DNA from: Paraescarpia echinospica
Taxonomy: Eukaryota; Annelida; Polychaeta; Sabellida; Siboglinidae
DNA length: 64,000 nucleotides
Reading direction: 5' to 3'
Assembly: GCA_020002185.1 (NCBI GenBank)
Contig: CM034533.1
Location: forward strand, 66,491,612 to 66,555,611
Shown here: piece by piece, positions 13,262-24,599 of the stretch
How positions within the stretch are numbered: the first letter of the stretch is position 1
How the letters are laid out: every line of letters begins with the position of its first letter
The notes under the pieces: generated by a model
What the model saw: the letters and a program-made list of their open reading frames with translations, nothing else
Database searches by the model: none
Told to the model about the DNA's origin: nothing
Translations under genes and position numbers: made by a program

Positions 13262-13765
13262 GCTTTGAACAATACGGTGTACGAGGGACCGTATCAGTAG
13301 TGTATGATTGAACGGTGCACGAGAGACCGTGTCAGAAGTGTGATTGAACGGTGCGTGATGTATCGTGTCAGAAGTGTGATTGAATGGTACACGAGGGACC
13401 GGGTCAGAAGTGTATGGTTGAAGGGTGTACGAGGAGGAACCCTGTCAGATGTGTGACTGAAGGAAATCATGAGGGACCGTATCAGCAGTGTATGATTGAA
13501 GGAAATCATGAGGGACCGTGTCAGCAGTGTATCGTTGAAGGGTGCGTCAGTGACACGGTCAGAACTGTGTGATTGAAGGGTACCTGAGGGACCGTGTCAG
13601 AAGTGTATATTTGAAGTGTGCACGAGGGACCATGTCAGAAGTACATTATTGAAGGGTGCATGAGGGATCGTGTCAGAACTGTGTGATCAAAGGGCGCATG
13701 AGGTACTGTTTCAGAAGTGTGATTAATTTGTGCATGAGGGACCATATCAGAGGTGACAATCATTA
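13262..13765. repeat. Degenerate minisatellite, unit about 36 bp
   Basis: A unit containing GTGTGATTGAAGGGTG and GAGGGACCGTGTCAGAA recurs about a dozen times with substitutions and small indels. Short frames over it are artefacts. Confidence 0.85.
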
Positions 13766-14340
13766 TGTGTAGTAGCATGTGTGTTATTTGTAGAAATTGA
13801 CACACTTTATTAAAACATTCAAATATATATTCTATAAAATACAGTGGATCAGATAAAATTGACATACTTCAGTAGATATGTGAAACACAAACTTGGTTAT
13901 TTTTAGGCACGGAACTAATTCCTGTGAGTTAGTATCTGATTAGCCCAGGCCATGATACATATGACAATGATTGCGTGACACAGTCTGGTCCTTTTAATGA
14001 TAGTGGCAGCTTGAGCTCAGATTCCTCGTTGCGTGGGTGTCTCTATTGCATTGGCAGCAAGAACCACAACAGTCCCAAATGTCACGAGTTTGTGGTAAAA
14101 TAATAATAACAAGTGAAATCTAAACTCACAGCTTACACGGGTTTGCAATGTATGTCAAACTTCATTATTTGCAGACTTATTTACTTGTATGTACATTACA
14201 AAATTTTTACACTTGTCATTATGAGTGAACAACAAATATGAATAAGCTTTTATGTGTACCTCTTTGGATGAATAGCCAATCGTCCAAAACCATGTATAAT
14301 GTCATGTTCTAAGTTTGTCTGACTTACTATGTGACCCACA
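13766..14340. other. Intergenic, nothing recognised
   Basis: AT-rich sequence between two minisatellites, without a supportable gene. Confidence 0.5.
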
Positions 14341-14344
14341 CGTG

Positions 14345-14995
14345 ATAATTTGTGTGTTGTCTCAGTATACGTGTTGTCTCACTACATGTGTCATCTCAGT
14401 AGATGTGTTGTTTCGGTAGATGTGTTCCATCAGTAGACGTGTTGTTTCAGTAGACTTGTTGTCTCATTAGGTGTGTTGTCTCAGTAGATATGTTGTCTCA
14501 GTAGAAGTGTTGTCTCAGTAGATGTGTTGTCTCACTAGACGTGTGTTGTCTCAGCAGGTGTGTTGTCTCAGTATACGTGTTGTCGCAGTAGATGTGTTGT
14601 CTCACTACATGTGTCATCTCAGTAGATGTGTTGTCTCAGTAAATGTGTCAGTAGATGTGTTGTCTCAGTAGACGTGTTGTCTCAGTACATGTGTTGTCTC
14701 AGTAGATGTGTTGTTTCAGTTGTTGTGTTGTCTCAGTAGATGTGTCATCTCAGTAGATGTATTGTCTCAGTTGATGTGTTGCCTCAGTAGATGTGTTGTC
14801 TCAGTTGATGTGTCAGTAGATGTGTTGTCTCGGTAGATGTGTTATCTCAGTTGATGTGTTTTCTCAGTAGATGTGTTGTCTCAGTAGACGTGTTGTTTCA
14901 GTTGATGTGTTGTCTCAGTAGACGTGTTGTCTCAGTAGATGTGTTGTTTCAGTAGATGTGTCAGTAGATCTGTTGCTTCAGTAGATGTTTCCCCG
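14345..14995. repeat. 17-bp minisatellite abutting the last exon of the claudin-like gene
   Basis: The unit TGTTGTCTCAGTAGATG is repeated about 37 times with variants. The array begins immediately at the 3' end of the minus-strand gene, so the final residues and stop codon of that gene lie in repeat-like sequence. Confidence 0.9.
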
Positions 14996-17900
14996 TAAGT
15001 ACCCCTCATCTTCCTTGGTACGCATGAAACACCGCTCTAGCATGTAAGAGATCCCGCTGAGAAAGGCAGCAAGGACACCTGATATGCCAACAAAGTAGCC
15101 CCATGTGAAGAGATACGCTGTGCCGTGCATCGCTGCATTCCACTTATAGTGAGCCTTCACTCCAAACTGGACAATCGCACCGCCCATCAGAAAGTCTGCA
15201 ACAGAGCCAGCAAGGTTCAATAAAGACAACGAATTCAAATGGAAACACAAGTCATGGATTTGTGTGTAGACTTAATAAAATCTAACAATGTGCAACAACA
15301 ATCAAGAATATCAAGCTGGTCGTTAACTAAGAATTTGTTCAAGAATTGGGACATTCTGGCTAAATATCAGTTGCATGGTGATTGATATGTTGACTTGGGC
15401 ATTGATTCTTGACCAATAGGTGACCAGCTGTTGTTTGAGCTTGATGCCGTAGCGACACGATATGACTAAGAAATGGTGCGTATAGAATAAAATAGAACTT
15501 TATTTTGGTCACAATACAAATTTCTGAATATACTTACAATGGATTACAATAAACACATACTGCAACCAAGGAAATCCTCTGGAAAACCCCAAGAGGCTTA
15601 TGTCAAGGACCACCAGGACAAAATCATTTTAACAATCAGTTTCCTTATTCCATAAAATTACAGCATAACATTAAAACAGTACATTCATCTGGAATAAGGT
15701 GAATATTGTGCCACCTCCTACAACGTTTTCTTGTAACCTCTTCAATTCAGGCACCCAGTTACAATTACATTCAAGTGATATTCAGAAAAACTGGTTACAC
15801 TTCCATTCAATGCAACACACAGATGTAGACATTCTATACAACTTAAAGGATCATCTCAGAACATTGAAGAGGCAATGTCCAATATCAGATGAAATTACTT
15901 TTGTTTGGGGGAAGAGGGGTCAGAGGCAGTTTTGTCTGGCATTGGACACTGGTATTTTATGCTTCAGACTGATGCTGTTAATATATTGATATCGTATCAA
16001 TATTTATACACTTTCGTCAGAGGGGAGGAGTAGGGCACTGTGGCTAGATGAAAGTAATTTAATCTGTTATCGGACATCAATGTTCTGGTATGGTTGGTCC
16101 CTAATGGTGTCAATAATTCTGCACAGGGACAGTCCACTCTGATGGAATATCTTCATGAAGAGGTGAGGGCAGTGACAAGACACACATATACTTGTACCAA
16201 GGGATAAATGGAGTGGTGGACAACATCACAAATGTTTAAAAGTGCATGAATTGTACACCCATGTAGTAGAGCAGATTAGGACTTCTTTTGAGATCAATTT
16301 CAAATGGTGATACAGGCATGAAACTTGGCATGCTTATTCACTTTAGGCCATTCTTCAAATCCAGTCAATGTGCCCAATGAAATCCAAGATGGCGACCATT
16401 TATTTTCAAAATGGCCGCATTTTTTCTTCAAACATGTCTTTTTAGATATACAAGTTTTATTGTTATTTTACATTCAGGCTAATCAAGTCATATTTATGCA
16501 TTCAAAATATATGTGAACACTCAAGATTGCAGCTATATTTTCAGTGACGGTGATGTTTGGCAAGACATAAAGATAACATGACCAACAGCTGGGGCTTAGC
16601 CAGAGACCTGTCTGCCCATATTCAAGACTGGTAGGTCACTGGCCAAGATGGGTAATTACAACTGATAAGACAAGTGGAATTTAGAAAGTGCCAGCTGGCC
16701 ACTAGATTAACTAAAAGTTCCAAGTCTAGGGCTCCACTTTAAAGACTATCATTGGCACAACTGGTAGTGAAACAAATCAAATGGATCAGTATTAATTAAA
16801 TAAATGGTTCAAATGTCATTGAAAAACCAAGAGTAATGTATGAGTGGGGAGCTGTACTCTAGGTGCAGGTTGATATTGTGTATACTTACATGCGAGCGTG
16901 ACGGTGGTGATGAGGATGTATGCTGGCCACACTGTGTCCCCACTGATGATGGAGCAAGAGAGAAGACAGGCAATGAGCATTGCCACGTACAGTACAGCCA
17001 GTCCAGACGTGAACAGGGCTTGGCATGACTTATACCAGCCTGCAATCACCAATAACAACACAAGGTATATACACTGCTACAAATACACATGTGTAAACAC
17101 ACATGCATGCCGACACTGTGTGTTCTCTATGCTGAGCAAGTATAAAATATTTTTTAGATGTACTTCACTTCGCTTGCCCCCATTGGTGCTACATTACCCT
17201 CGTTGTACTGTGCACTCCCATTGGTACTACATTGATCCCATTGGAACTGTGCTGCCCATAGTCCCTTACTGGTACTACATTACCCTCCTTAGTACTTCAC
17301 TGCCCCATTAATATGCCTCCATTGTTACTTCACTGTCCCCACTGGTACTACATTGCCCTTTTAGTACTTCACTTCTTCCATTGATACTTCATTGCCCCCA
17401 TTGGTACTGTCCCCATTCCCCACTGGTACTACACTGCCCTTTTAGTACTTCACTTCTTCCATTGATACTTCATTGCCCCCATTGGTACTGTCCCCATTCC
17501 CCACTGATACTACATTGCCCTTTTAGTACTTCACTTTTTCCAATGACACATATGTTTATGTCACTGTTTGTAATGGTACATCACTGCCCCATTGATATGT
17601 CATTGCCTCCAGTGATATTTCATTGCCCCAATTGGTACGTCACTGTCCCCACTTGTACTGCATTGCCCTCTTTAGTATTTCACCTCTTCCATTGGTACTT
17701 CATTTCCCTATTGGTACTTCAGTGCCCCCACTAGTACTTCACTGCCCCCACTGGTACTTCACTGTCCGCACTGGTACTTCACTGCCCCCACTGGTACTTC
17801 ACTACCCCCACTGGTACTCCACTGCCCCCACTGGTACTTCACTGCCCCCACTGGTACTTCACTGCCCCCACTGGTACTTCTCTTCCCTATTCTTATATTG

Positions 17901-19306
17901 GGTTTTCTTCGCAGCAGTCAGGAAGTTAGGAATGGAAGTCGCCTCTTAATTATTAATGTGCAGGGTTGGCATGTTTCTGCCCCCGCGGAAGAAACCGTGC
18001 GGCAGGTGACAAGTCCTGTAAACATGCCACATGGACACAACAAAATGCACACAAATGAATACAAGTGGTGGGATTTTGTCCCTAAGGATTATATATGGTT
18101 GCTGTGCACACCAGATCAGTGACTTGCCTATATTACAAGATAGTAAGCGTACATCTAACACAGTACTTGTATCCACTGTCTTAAAAGTAGGGAAACACTA
18201 CAGAAATGCTAGCACTGCAAGGCAGAGACAAAAATATGTTATTATACAATGTACTCATGTGAATCATTTTAAGTGAATGTATTCATATTTTTATTCAGAT
18301 TGCACATAGATAGGTACAGAAATATATTGACAACATATTCTACAAAAACAGTCGCACTTTCCTATCAATAGCATGTATTCTCTGGTTGTTGCCATTTGTA
18401 CCAGGCAGAATCTGCTTCTGCCTGGTAGAAATACCTTCCTCCCCTATTTCTGCTCTGGGCAGAAAACCAACCCTGGTAATGTGCTAACATGACAGTTGCC
18501 CTTCTTGGTCATGAGGCAGCCAGATTAGCACAGCACAAAATAAAAGAGGCTGGTTCTATATCTAGTAGTATTGCCCATTTGCCGGAAGTGCCCTGTGCTA
18601 CCAGGCGACGGTGAGTGACAAACGGTGGCGCCACGCGACGGAGTCTAGTTAATCACGGTGTGCACCTGTACAGTGTATCTAGGTCAACGGTAAAGTTGGT
18701 GACCGACATACGATAGCGTAATACAGGTGTGTCGAATCACGTCAAGTTCAGGGAAATGCGCCACAAAACAAAACCATTTCAAATAAATCAAAGCAACGAC
18801 ATAATCTACCGGTATCAGCTACGTATAGGTGTTCTCCGCATTAAACTACAATTAAATTCACTCACAGTTTATTGAACTGTGTAAAATTAAAAGGTAAAAA
18901 CGAATACCGACGGATCGTCTACTAATGATAATTATGACGATTTGTTATTGAAATATCCTACGACGCAGGCTCGTACTTCTATCCGTTAAATAACATCCTT
19001 CATTGTAACTGCCGTCAATTGTATTGTCCGACAAAAATTTACACGTTACCACACCTGTTCTCCTGACTGTTGACGTTGTCATTTTGTCAACATCTGCCAC
19101 TCACCATCGAGAGATTTCTGCCATGCAAAGTCGTCCTCGAAGAACCAGTAACAACGATTTCTGGTTCCGCTGCACAAGGCGTACAATCCTTTGTCCTCTT
19201 GGATGTTAGGGTTCACTAACCAGTATGGTGCAATACAGCTAATCGTGCATAAGATGAAAGCAACTGTCAGGAAAAATAACCCCGTATGAACGAAGTACGA
19301 AGCCAT
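14978..19306 (-). CDS. Four-pass membrane protein of the claudin/PMP22-like superfamily (three exons)
   Basis: Exon 1 is 19306-19105 (donor GATG|GTGAGT), exon 2 is 17039-16890 (acceptor GATTGCAG, donor GCAT|GTAAGT) and exon 3 is 15195-14978 (acceptor GTTGCAG, stop at 14980-14978). Phases agree and give 189 residues. TM1 is near residues 6-27. The first extracellular loop carries the superfamily pattern PYW, then GLYALC and a second cysteine in NRCYWFFEDDF. TM2 covers SGLAVLYVAMLIACLLSC, TM3 the VWPAYILITTVTLAYFLMGG region, and TM4 YLFTWGYFVGISGVLAAFLS. A short cytoplasmic tail (FMRTKEDEGYLRGNIY) follows. Such proteins act at cell contacts or as membrane organisers; the precise subfamily was not identified. 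The ATG at 19306 is followed at once by TM1. Confidence 0.8.
15251..16808. other. Intron 2 of the claudin-like gene; no further gene seen
   Basis: Sequence between exons 3 and 2. No transposon domain was recognised. Short frames such as 15699-15989 have no motif that could be identified. Confidence 0.5.
17160..17885. repeat. 20-bp minisatellite in intron 1 of the claudin-like gene
   Basis: A unit resembling CACTGCCCCCACTGGTACTT is repeated; the left half is degenerate and the right half (about 17715-17880) is homogeneous. It lies about 120 bases from exon 2. Confidence 0.85.
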
Positions 19307-19309
19307 CTT

Positions 19310-20061
19310 TTACCTAGGCAGTTTAATGAATGGTGACGCCACCAAGCGGATGTATCAGCATGAAAACGGTGTCTTTAATTATGCCTAAGCTAAATCGTTG
19401 GTGGTCAATTGGACCTTCAACTTTGTCAAGTTGACGGGCCCCCACAAAAGTTGGTGGTCCATAAGCTAAGGCACCGGAACCGGGGAGGGGGCGGTAGGGC
19501 TGATTTGAGGAGGGGTAGTGAGATAGGATTAGCAACCTCAATATTTAAGGAGGGTTGTACATTTTCTTGTGTAATTTGTGGTGGTGGTGGGGGAGGGGGT
19601 GGGGGCTGGTTATAAGATTAGCCTCCACTATTTGTTGGTGCTTTTATTGGCGATCTTCAAGGAGGGTGAAAATCGAGGTTTACAGGTAGCATGTAGAGCT
19701 TCAAAAATTGCGAACGTTGCGGCGAAATTTTTTCAACGGCACTTCTCCCCATCTTCCGATGTCATCAGTCGAGCCGAGACAGTTAAAAAGAGAAACTGAA
19801 GTTACGGCGGCGCGGCGGCGTTCCGTATTACTGACTATAACACTGAATCCCCACTAGCACGTAGCGTCGACGTTGTGACAACGTAAAATTTATACGTACA
19901 TGTGGTTTTGATTAGTCCCAAATGAGTGGTCACGACATGATGATTTTTACGTGACAGTTTCATAATTGTGGCATTTCTACGTAGAAAATACGTTATTTTG
20001 TATTGTCCCGATTGTGTGGTCAACATGTTGAAATGTCACGCTAGTAGCTTTAGCTTTAGAA
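19310..20061. other. Upstream region of the claudin-like gene
   Basis: Presumed promoter side of the minus-strand gene. It contains a GGTGGT/GGGG-rich patch at 19575-19615. No TATA box or other motif is convincing. Confidence 0.4.
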
Positions 20062-20105
20062 CATAATAGTAGTTATATAGGTTAATCAGCGTAGGCAATT
20101 TCAGT

Positions 20106-20395
20106 TCCCTGGAGCAAAGCCCATGTTAAAAGAGAGGGATTTGCTCCAGGGCGCTCCAAGGTAAATCCATGCGTACGCTGGAGCGCCCTGGAGCAAATCC
20201 CATGTTAAAAGATAGGGATTTGCTCCAGGGCGCTCCAATGTTAATTAGTGCGTACGCTGGAGCGCCCTGGAGCAAATCCCATGCTAAAAGATAGGGATTT
20301 GATCCAGGGCGCTCCAAGGATAATCAGTTCGTACGCTGGAGCGCCCCGGGAAAATCCCATGTTAAAAGATAGGGATTTTTCCCAGGGCGCTCCAA
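20106..20395. repeat. Array of perfect hairpins in the left foldback arm
   Basis: Repeated units are each a palindrome. One occupies 20180-20236, with a 22-bp stem beginning GGAGCGCCCTGGAGCAAATC and a 13-base loop; others lie at 20259-20315 and about 20338-20393, with a partial one at about 20108-20159. Linkers contain GCGTACGCT and TTAATCAG. Confidence 0.85.
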
Positions 20396-21404
20396 GGTTA
20401 AAGGATAGGAATTTTTCCCCATGTTAAAGCATAGGAGGTTTCCCATATTAAAGGATAGGAGCTATTATCATAAAGGTATACGACCATATTTTGACTTGGA
20501 GGTCCCAGTTTATCCCTACTTGTTTTACCCCTACATAGCCCATGTTAAAGCATAGCAAACTTTCCCCATGTTAAAGGATAGGACATTTCCCCCCTGTTAA
20601 AGCATAGGGGCTAAAGCCTATCTGACCTACAGCTCATAACCACTGACGCACAACATTCATACACCGACCTACGACACATAACCATTACTAAACATTGACT
20701 TACAATTCACAAACACCGACATTCATCATAGGTCAAACTTATTGGCTAGTTTTATTAGGTAGTGATTAAATTCGTGTCTTTTATAAAAACCCGTACTCGA
20801 GACGTATATAGACTTGTTAGTTTGTTGCGAGCGTGAGCGGACACTCCCTGTATTACGTCAAAGCTATCATTGTGATTTGGTTAGCCAACTTTTGTAAGAA
20901 CTATATTGAACTCATGGTGTAAACTGGTATAAACTGGTATTGAACGCTCTATGTGTTGGAAGAACAGTCGGGTATTGACATATAACATTTATACTTACCA
21001 GCCGTATCTCACTTGAGCGTCGTTTGAAAACTGATCGCAAAACTGGTTCCAAACTATTTTGAAGTGATACTCCCTGTCTAAGTGATAACGACTCGGTGGC
21101 CTTGACACTAAAGTCGGCAAACCTCTTTTTTTTAATCAGACGCATAACAAAGTGTAGCGTTATGATAGAACAGTACAGGTGTATTAGCTATCATTTGTAA
21201 GAACTATATCGAACACTGGCTATAAACAAACCGGTATAATTCTTTGACCTGGAACATTAGCTAACATACGACATTTGTACTTACCAGACTTCGTATCAAT
21301 ATCGAAATAGTTAACACTCTTTTGTGAAAAGGTGGTTGGCTCTGAAAAGAACCGTTTAAATTAAAATAAACCTTCAAAAACAACTAAAACTATTAAAACG
21401 TTAT

Positions 21405-21545
21405 GGATGCTCCAAAACATCATCAAAGGGTGCCAAGAAGACTACAACGCTCCAAAAACAGCATCAAAGGGTTCCAAGAAGACTGCAATGCTGCAAAAAC
21501 ACCATCAAAGGGTTCCAAGAAGACTGCAACGCTGTAAAAACAGTA
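21405..21545. repeat. Short tandem repeat of about 41 bp near the foldback loop
   Basis: A unit containing CATCAAAGGGTTCCAAGAAG occurs three times in the left arm but only twice in the mirrored right arm (22320-22410). Confidence 0.8.
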
Positions 21546-23399
21546 GCGAAAGGGGCAAAATAAGTCGTGACGACAACGAATAAAATAAGGCGCCTGGTAA
21601 TGTGTATAATTTCTTTATATAGCAGTTCGATGGAACATAAAGGTCACGTGGGCGTGCCGAAAGATCACCGACTTCAGAGTACAAACGACACATGCGCAGT
21701 CGGTAGATTAGAAAATTCAAGCACGGACTGCAGAGTAAAACCCGCTTTCACCACAGACACATCATGCTATAATGCGATCCGGTATAAACTCGTAATCAAG
21801 GCTCTATGTGTTGGAAAGTCTATGTAACTTGCACAGGGAGTATCACTTCAAAACACTTTGAAAGCAGGCTATCAACTGGACTAAACTTGGTAAGTACAAA
21901 TTGCGTATGACAAATACTGTTACATGACAAAGGGTTTGACCAAAATGTTATACAGATAGCAGGTAGTTTGAGTAATTTACCAGATAAGTAACTGTTTTAT
22001 AATTCCCTATGTTTTAACACAGGACAAATACACGGATGTTTTTCCAACACATAGAGCCTTGATTACGAGTTTATACCGGATCGCATTATAGCATGATGTG
22101 TCTGTGGTGAAAGCGGGTTTTACTCTGCAGTCCGTGCTTGAATTTTCTAATCTACCGACTGCGCATGTGTCGTTTGTACTCTGAAGTCGGTGATCTTTCG
22201 GCACGCCCACGTGACCTTTATGTTCCATCGAACTGCTATATAAAGAAATTATACACATTACCAGGCGCCTTATTTTATTCGTTGTCGTCACGACTTATTT
22301 TGCCCCTTTCGCTACTGTTTTTGCAGCGTTGCAGTCTTCTTGGAACCCTTTGATGGTGTTTTTGCAGCGTTGCAGTCTTCTTGGCACCCTTTGATGCTGT
22401 TTCTGGAGCATCCATAACGTTTTAGCAGTTTTAGTTGTTTTTTAAGGTTTATTTTAATTTAAACGGTTCTTTTCAGAGCCAACCACCTTCTCACAAAAGA
22501 GTGTTAACTATTTCGATATTGATACGAAGTCTGGTAAGTACAAATGTCGTATGTTAGCTAACGTTTCAGGTCAAAGGATTATACCGGTTTGTTTATAGCC
22601 AGTGTTCGATATAGTTCTTACAAATGATAGCTAATACACCTGTACTGTTCTATCATAACGCTTCACTTTTTTACGCGTCTGATTAAAAAAAAGAGATTTG
22701 CCGACTTTAGTGTCAAGGCCACCGAGTCGTTATCACTTGGACAGGGAGTATCACTTCAAAATAGTTTGGAACCAGTTTTGCGATCAGTTTTCAAACGACG
22801 CTCAAGTGAGATACGGCTAGTAAGTATAAATTGTATATGTCAATACCCGGCTGTTCTTCCAACGTTCAATACCAGTTTACACCATGAGTTCAATATAGTT
22901 CTTACAAATGTTGGCTAACCAAATCACAATGATAGCTTTGACGTAATACAGGGAGTGTCCGCTCACGCTCGCAACAAACAAACAAGTCTAGACACGTCTC
23001 GAATACGGGTTTTATAAGACACGAATTTAATCACTACCTAATAAAACTAGCCAATATGTTTGACCTATGATGAATGTCGGTGTTTTTGAATTGTAAGTCA
23101 ATGTTTAGTAATGGTTATGTGTCGTAGGTCGGTGTATGAATGTTGTACGTCAGTGGTTATGAGCTGTACGTCAAATAGGCTTTAGCCCCTATGCTTTAAC
23201 AGGGGGGAAATGTCCTATCCTTTAACATGGGGAAAGTTTGCTATGCTTTAACATGGGCTATGTAGGGGTAAAACAAGTAGGGATAAACTGGGACCTCCAA
23301 GTCAAAATATGGTCGTATACCTTTACGATAATAGCTCCTATCCTTTAACATGGGGAAACCTCTTATGCTTTAACATGGGGAAAATTTCCTATCCTTTAA

Positions 23400-23695
23400 C
23401 CTTGGAGCGCCCTGGGGAAAATCCCTATCTTTTAACATGGAATTTTCCCGGGGCGCTCCAGCGTACGCACTGATTAACCTTGGAACGCCCTGGAGCAAAT
23501 CCCTATCTTTTAATATGGGATTTGCTCCAGGGTGCTCCAGCGTACGCACTGATTAACCTTGGAGCGCCCTGGAGCAAATCCCTATCTTTTAACATGGGAT
23601 TTGCTCCAGGGCGCTCCAGCGTACGCACTGATTAACCTTGGAGCGCCCTGGAGCAAATCCCTCTCTTTTAACATGGGCTTTGCTCCAGGGAACGG
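23400..23695. repeat. Array of perfect hairpins in the right foldback arm
   Basis: Reverse complement of the left array, with about four palindromic units in mirror order. Simpler CTTTAACATGGGG-type subrepeats flank it toward the loop side, as they do in the left arm (20395-20610). Confidence 0.85.
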
Positions 23696-23735
23696 GAACT
23701 GCCTACGCTGATTAATCTATATAACTACTCATAAT

Positions 23736-24200
23736 CAGTATATGATATATTTGTCTTAGTTAATTACCAATACAAAATGTTATTGCATTCCAATGTTAGA
23801 CTACTAAAACTCAGTGCAACACACAGTAACTTGAATTAACTCTAAAATACAATAATTGTGGCCCAACTTTCCACAAACGCTAGCCCGCGGGCCAAAATTG
23901 GACCGAAGACGGTTTCATGTTGGCCCACAGGGCTACACTGCCTACAGGACCAACGCCATGAAAAGGAAACTGTCAAGAACAACACAACAATGGCCATATT
24001 CTATCACACAACAGTGTTCGTTGGCTGAATCGTGCAAAAAAACAAAGAACACAGTAGCTGAACTAAGATGTCTTTTGCCCTCAGTTTTACTATTATAGTA
24101 TGTGCTCATGTTAAATCAGAATGCTGGTGTAGCTAATGTTGAATTTCTGGTTTATGACGGTAGTGGGAGTAAAAACCGTGCAGACTGATGGCACTACGTC
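23736..24200. other. Intergenic, nothing recognised
   Basis: An 80-codon frame at 23856-24098 has no recognisable motif. Confidence 0.4.
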
Positions 24201-24204
24201 ATTA

Positions 24205-24572
24205 GTCGGCATTTGTGTCGAATCCGGACCCTTTTTAAGCCCAAATAAAAGCTGTGCATCCTATTCACTAGTTGGCACTTGTATCGAATCCGGACCCTTT
24301 TGAAGCCCAAACAGCGACCCGGTTTGCGCTAGTCTGCGCCGCTGCGGCCGTGCGTTACCGCACAGCGCGCGTAAAATGAGCGATGTTGCAGCGTATATTG
24401 ATACAAACCGGGTCGCTATTTACGCCTCAAAAGTACGCCAAAACGCAATATTCTTGGCTACGATAATGTTGGATGATGGAACTAACTCACTGCGGTATCA
24501 AAGTTAGGCAAAACTCAATTTATAACGGCAAAATCAAGGTGGGTCCGGATTCGACACAGTCACAAGTGCCCA
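24205..24572. mobile_element. MITE-like nested palindrome
   Basis: An outer inverted repeat pairs GTATCGAATCCGGACCC (24281-24297) with GGGTCCGGATTCGACAC (24541-24557). An inner one pairs AGCGACCCGGTTTG (24313-24327 region) with CAAACCGGGTCGCT (24404-24417). The left terminal motif is tandemly duplicated (also near 24210-24235). There is no coding capacity. Small non-autonomous DNA transposons have this form; a target duplication was not identified. Confidence 0.5.
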
Positions 24573-24599
24573 CAAGTCATCTAATGGCCTATGCCGTTT

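Larger units (their letters stand above)
20068..23729. mobile_element. Foldback-type element with giant inverted arms and hairpin arrays
   Basis: The left arm (about 20068-21822) and right arm (about 22039-23729) are near-identical reverse complements around a loop of about 215 bases. The termini are AGTAGTTATATAG and CTATATAACTACT. A 6-base direct repeat CATAAT borders the element exactly (20062-20067 and 23730-23735), consistent with a target duplication. The frames 21567-21827 (+) and 22007-22291 (-) translate identically for 84 residues, showing very high arm identity, but no transposase motif is visible. The element is presumably non-autonomous. Copy number of an internal repeat of about 41 bp differs between the arms. 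Confidence 0.85.

Noticed and set aside
13262..15000. Possible CRISPR-like arrays (36-bp and 17-bp repeats)
   Set aside because: Repeats are directly adjacent without unique spacers, and the genome is eukaryotic.
20068..23729. Assembly artefact explanation for the large palindrome
   Set aside because: The arms differ in internal repeat copy number and point substitutions, the loop is unique, and a 6-base target duplication flanks exact termini. Reads spanning it would still be the decisive test.
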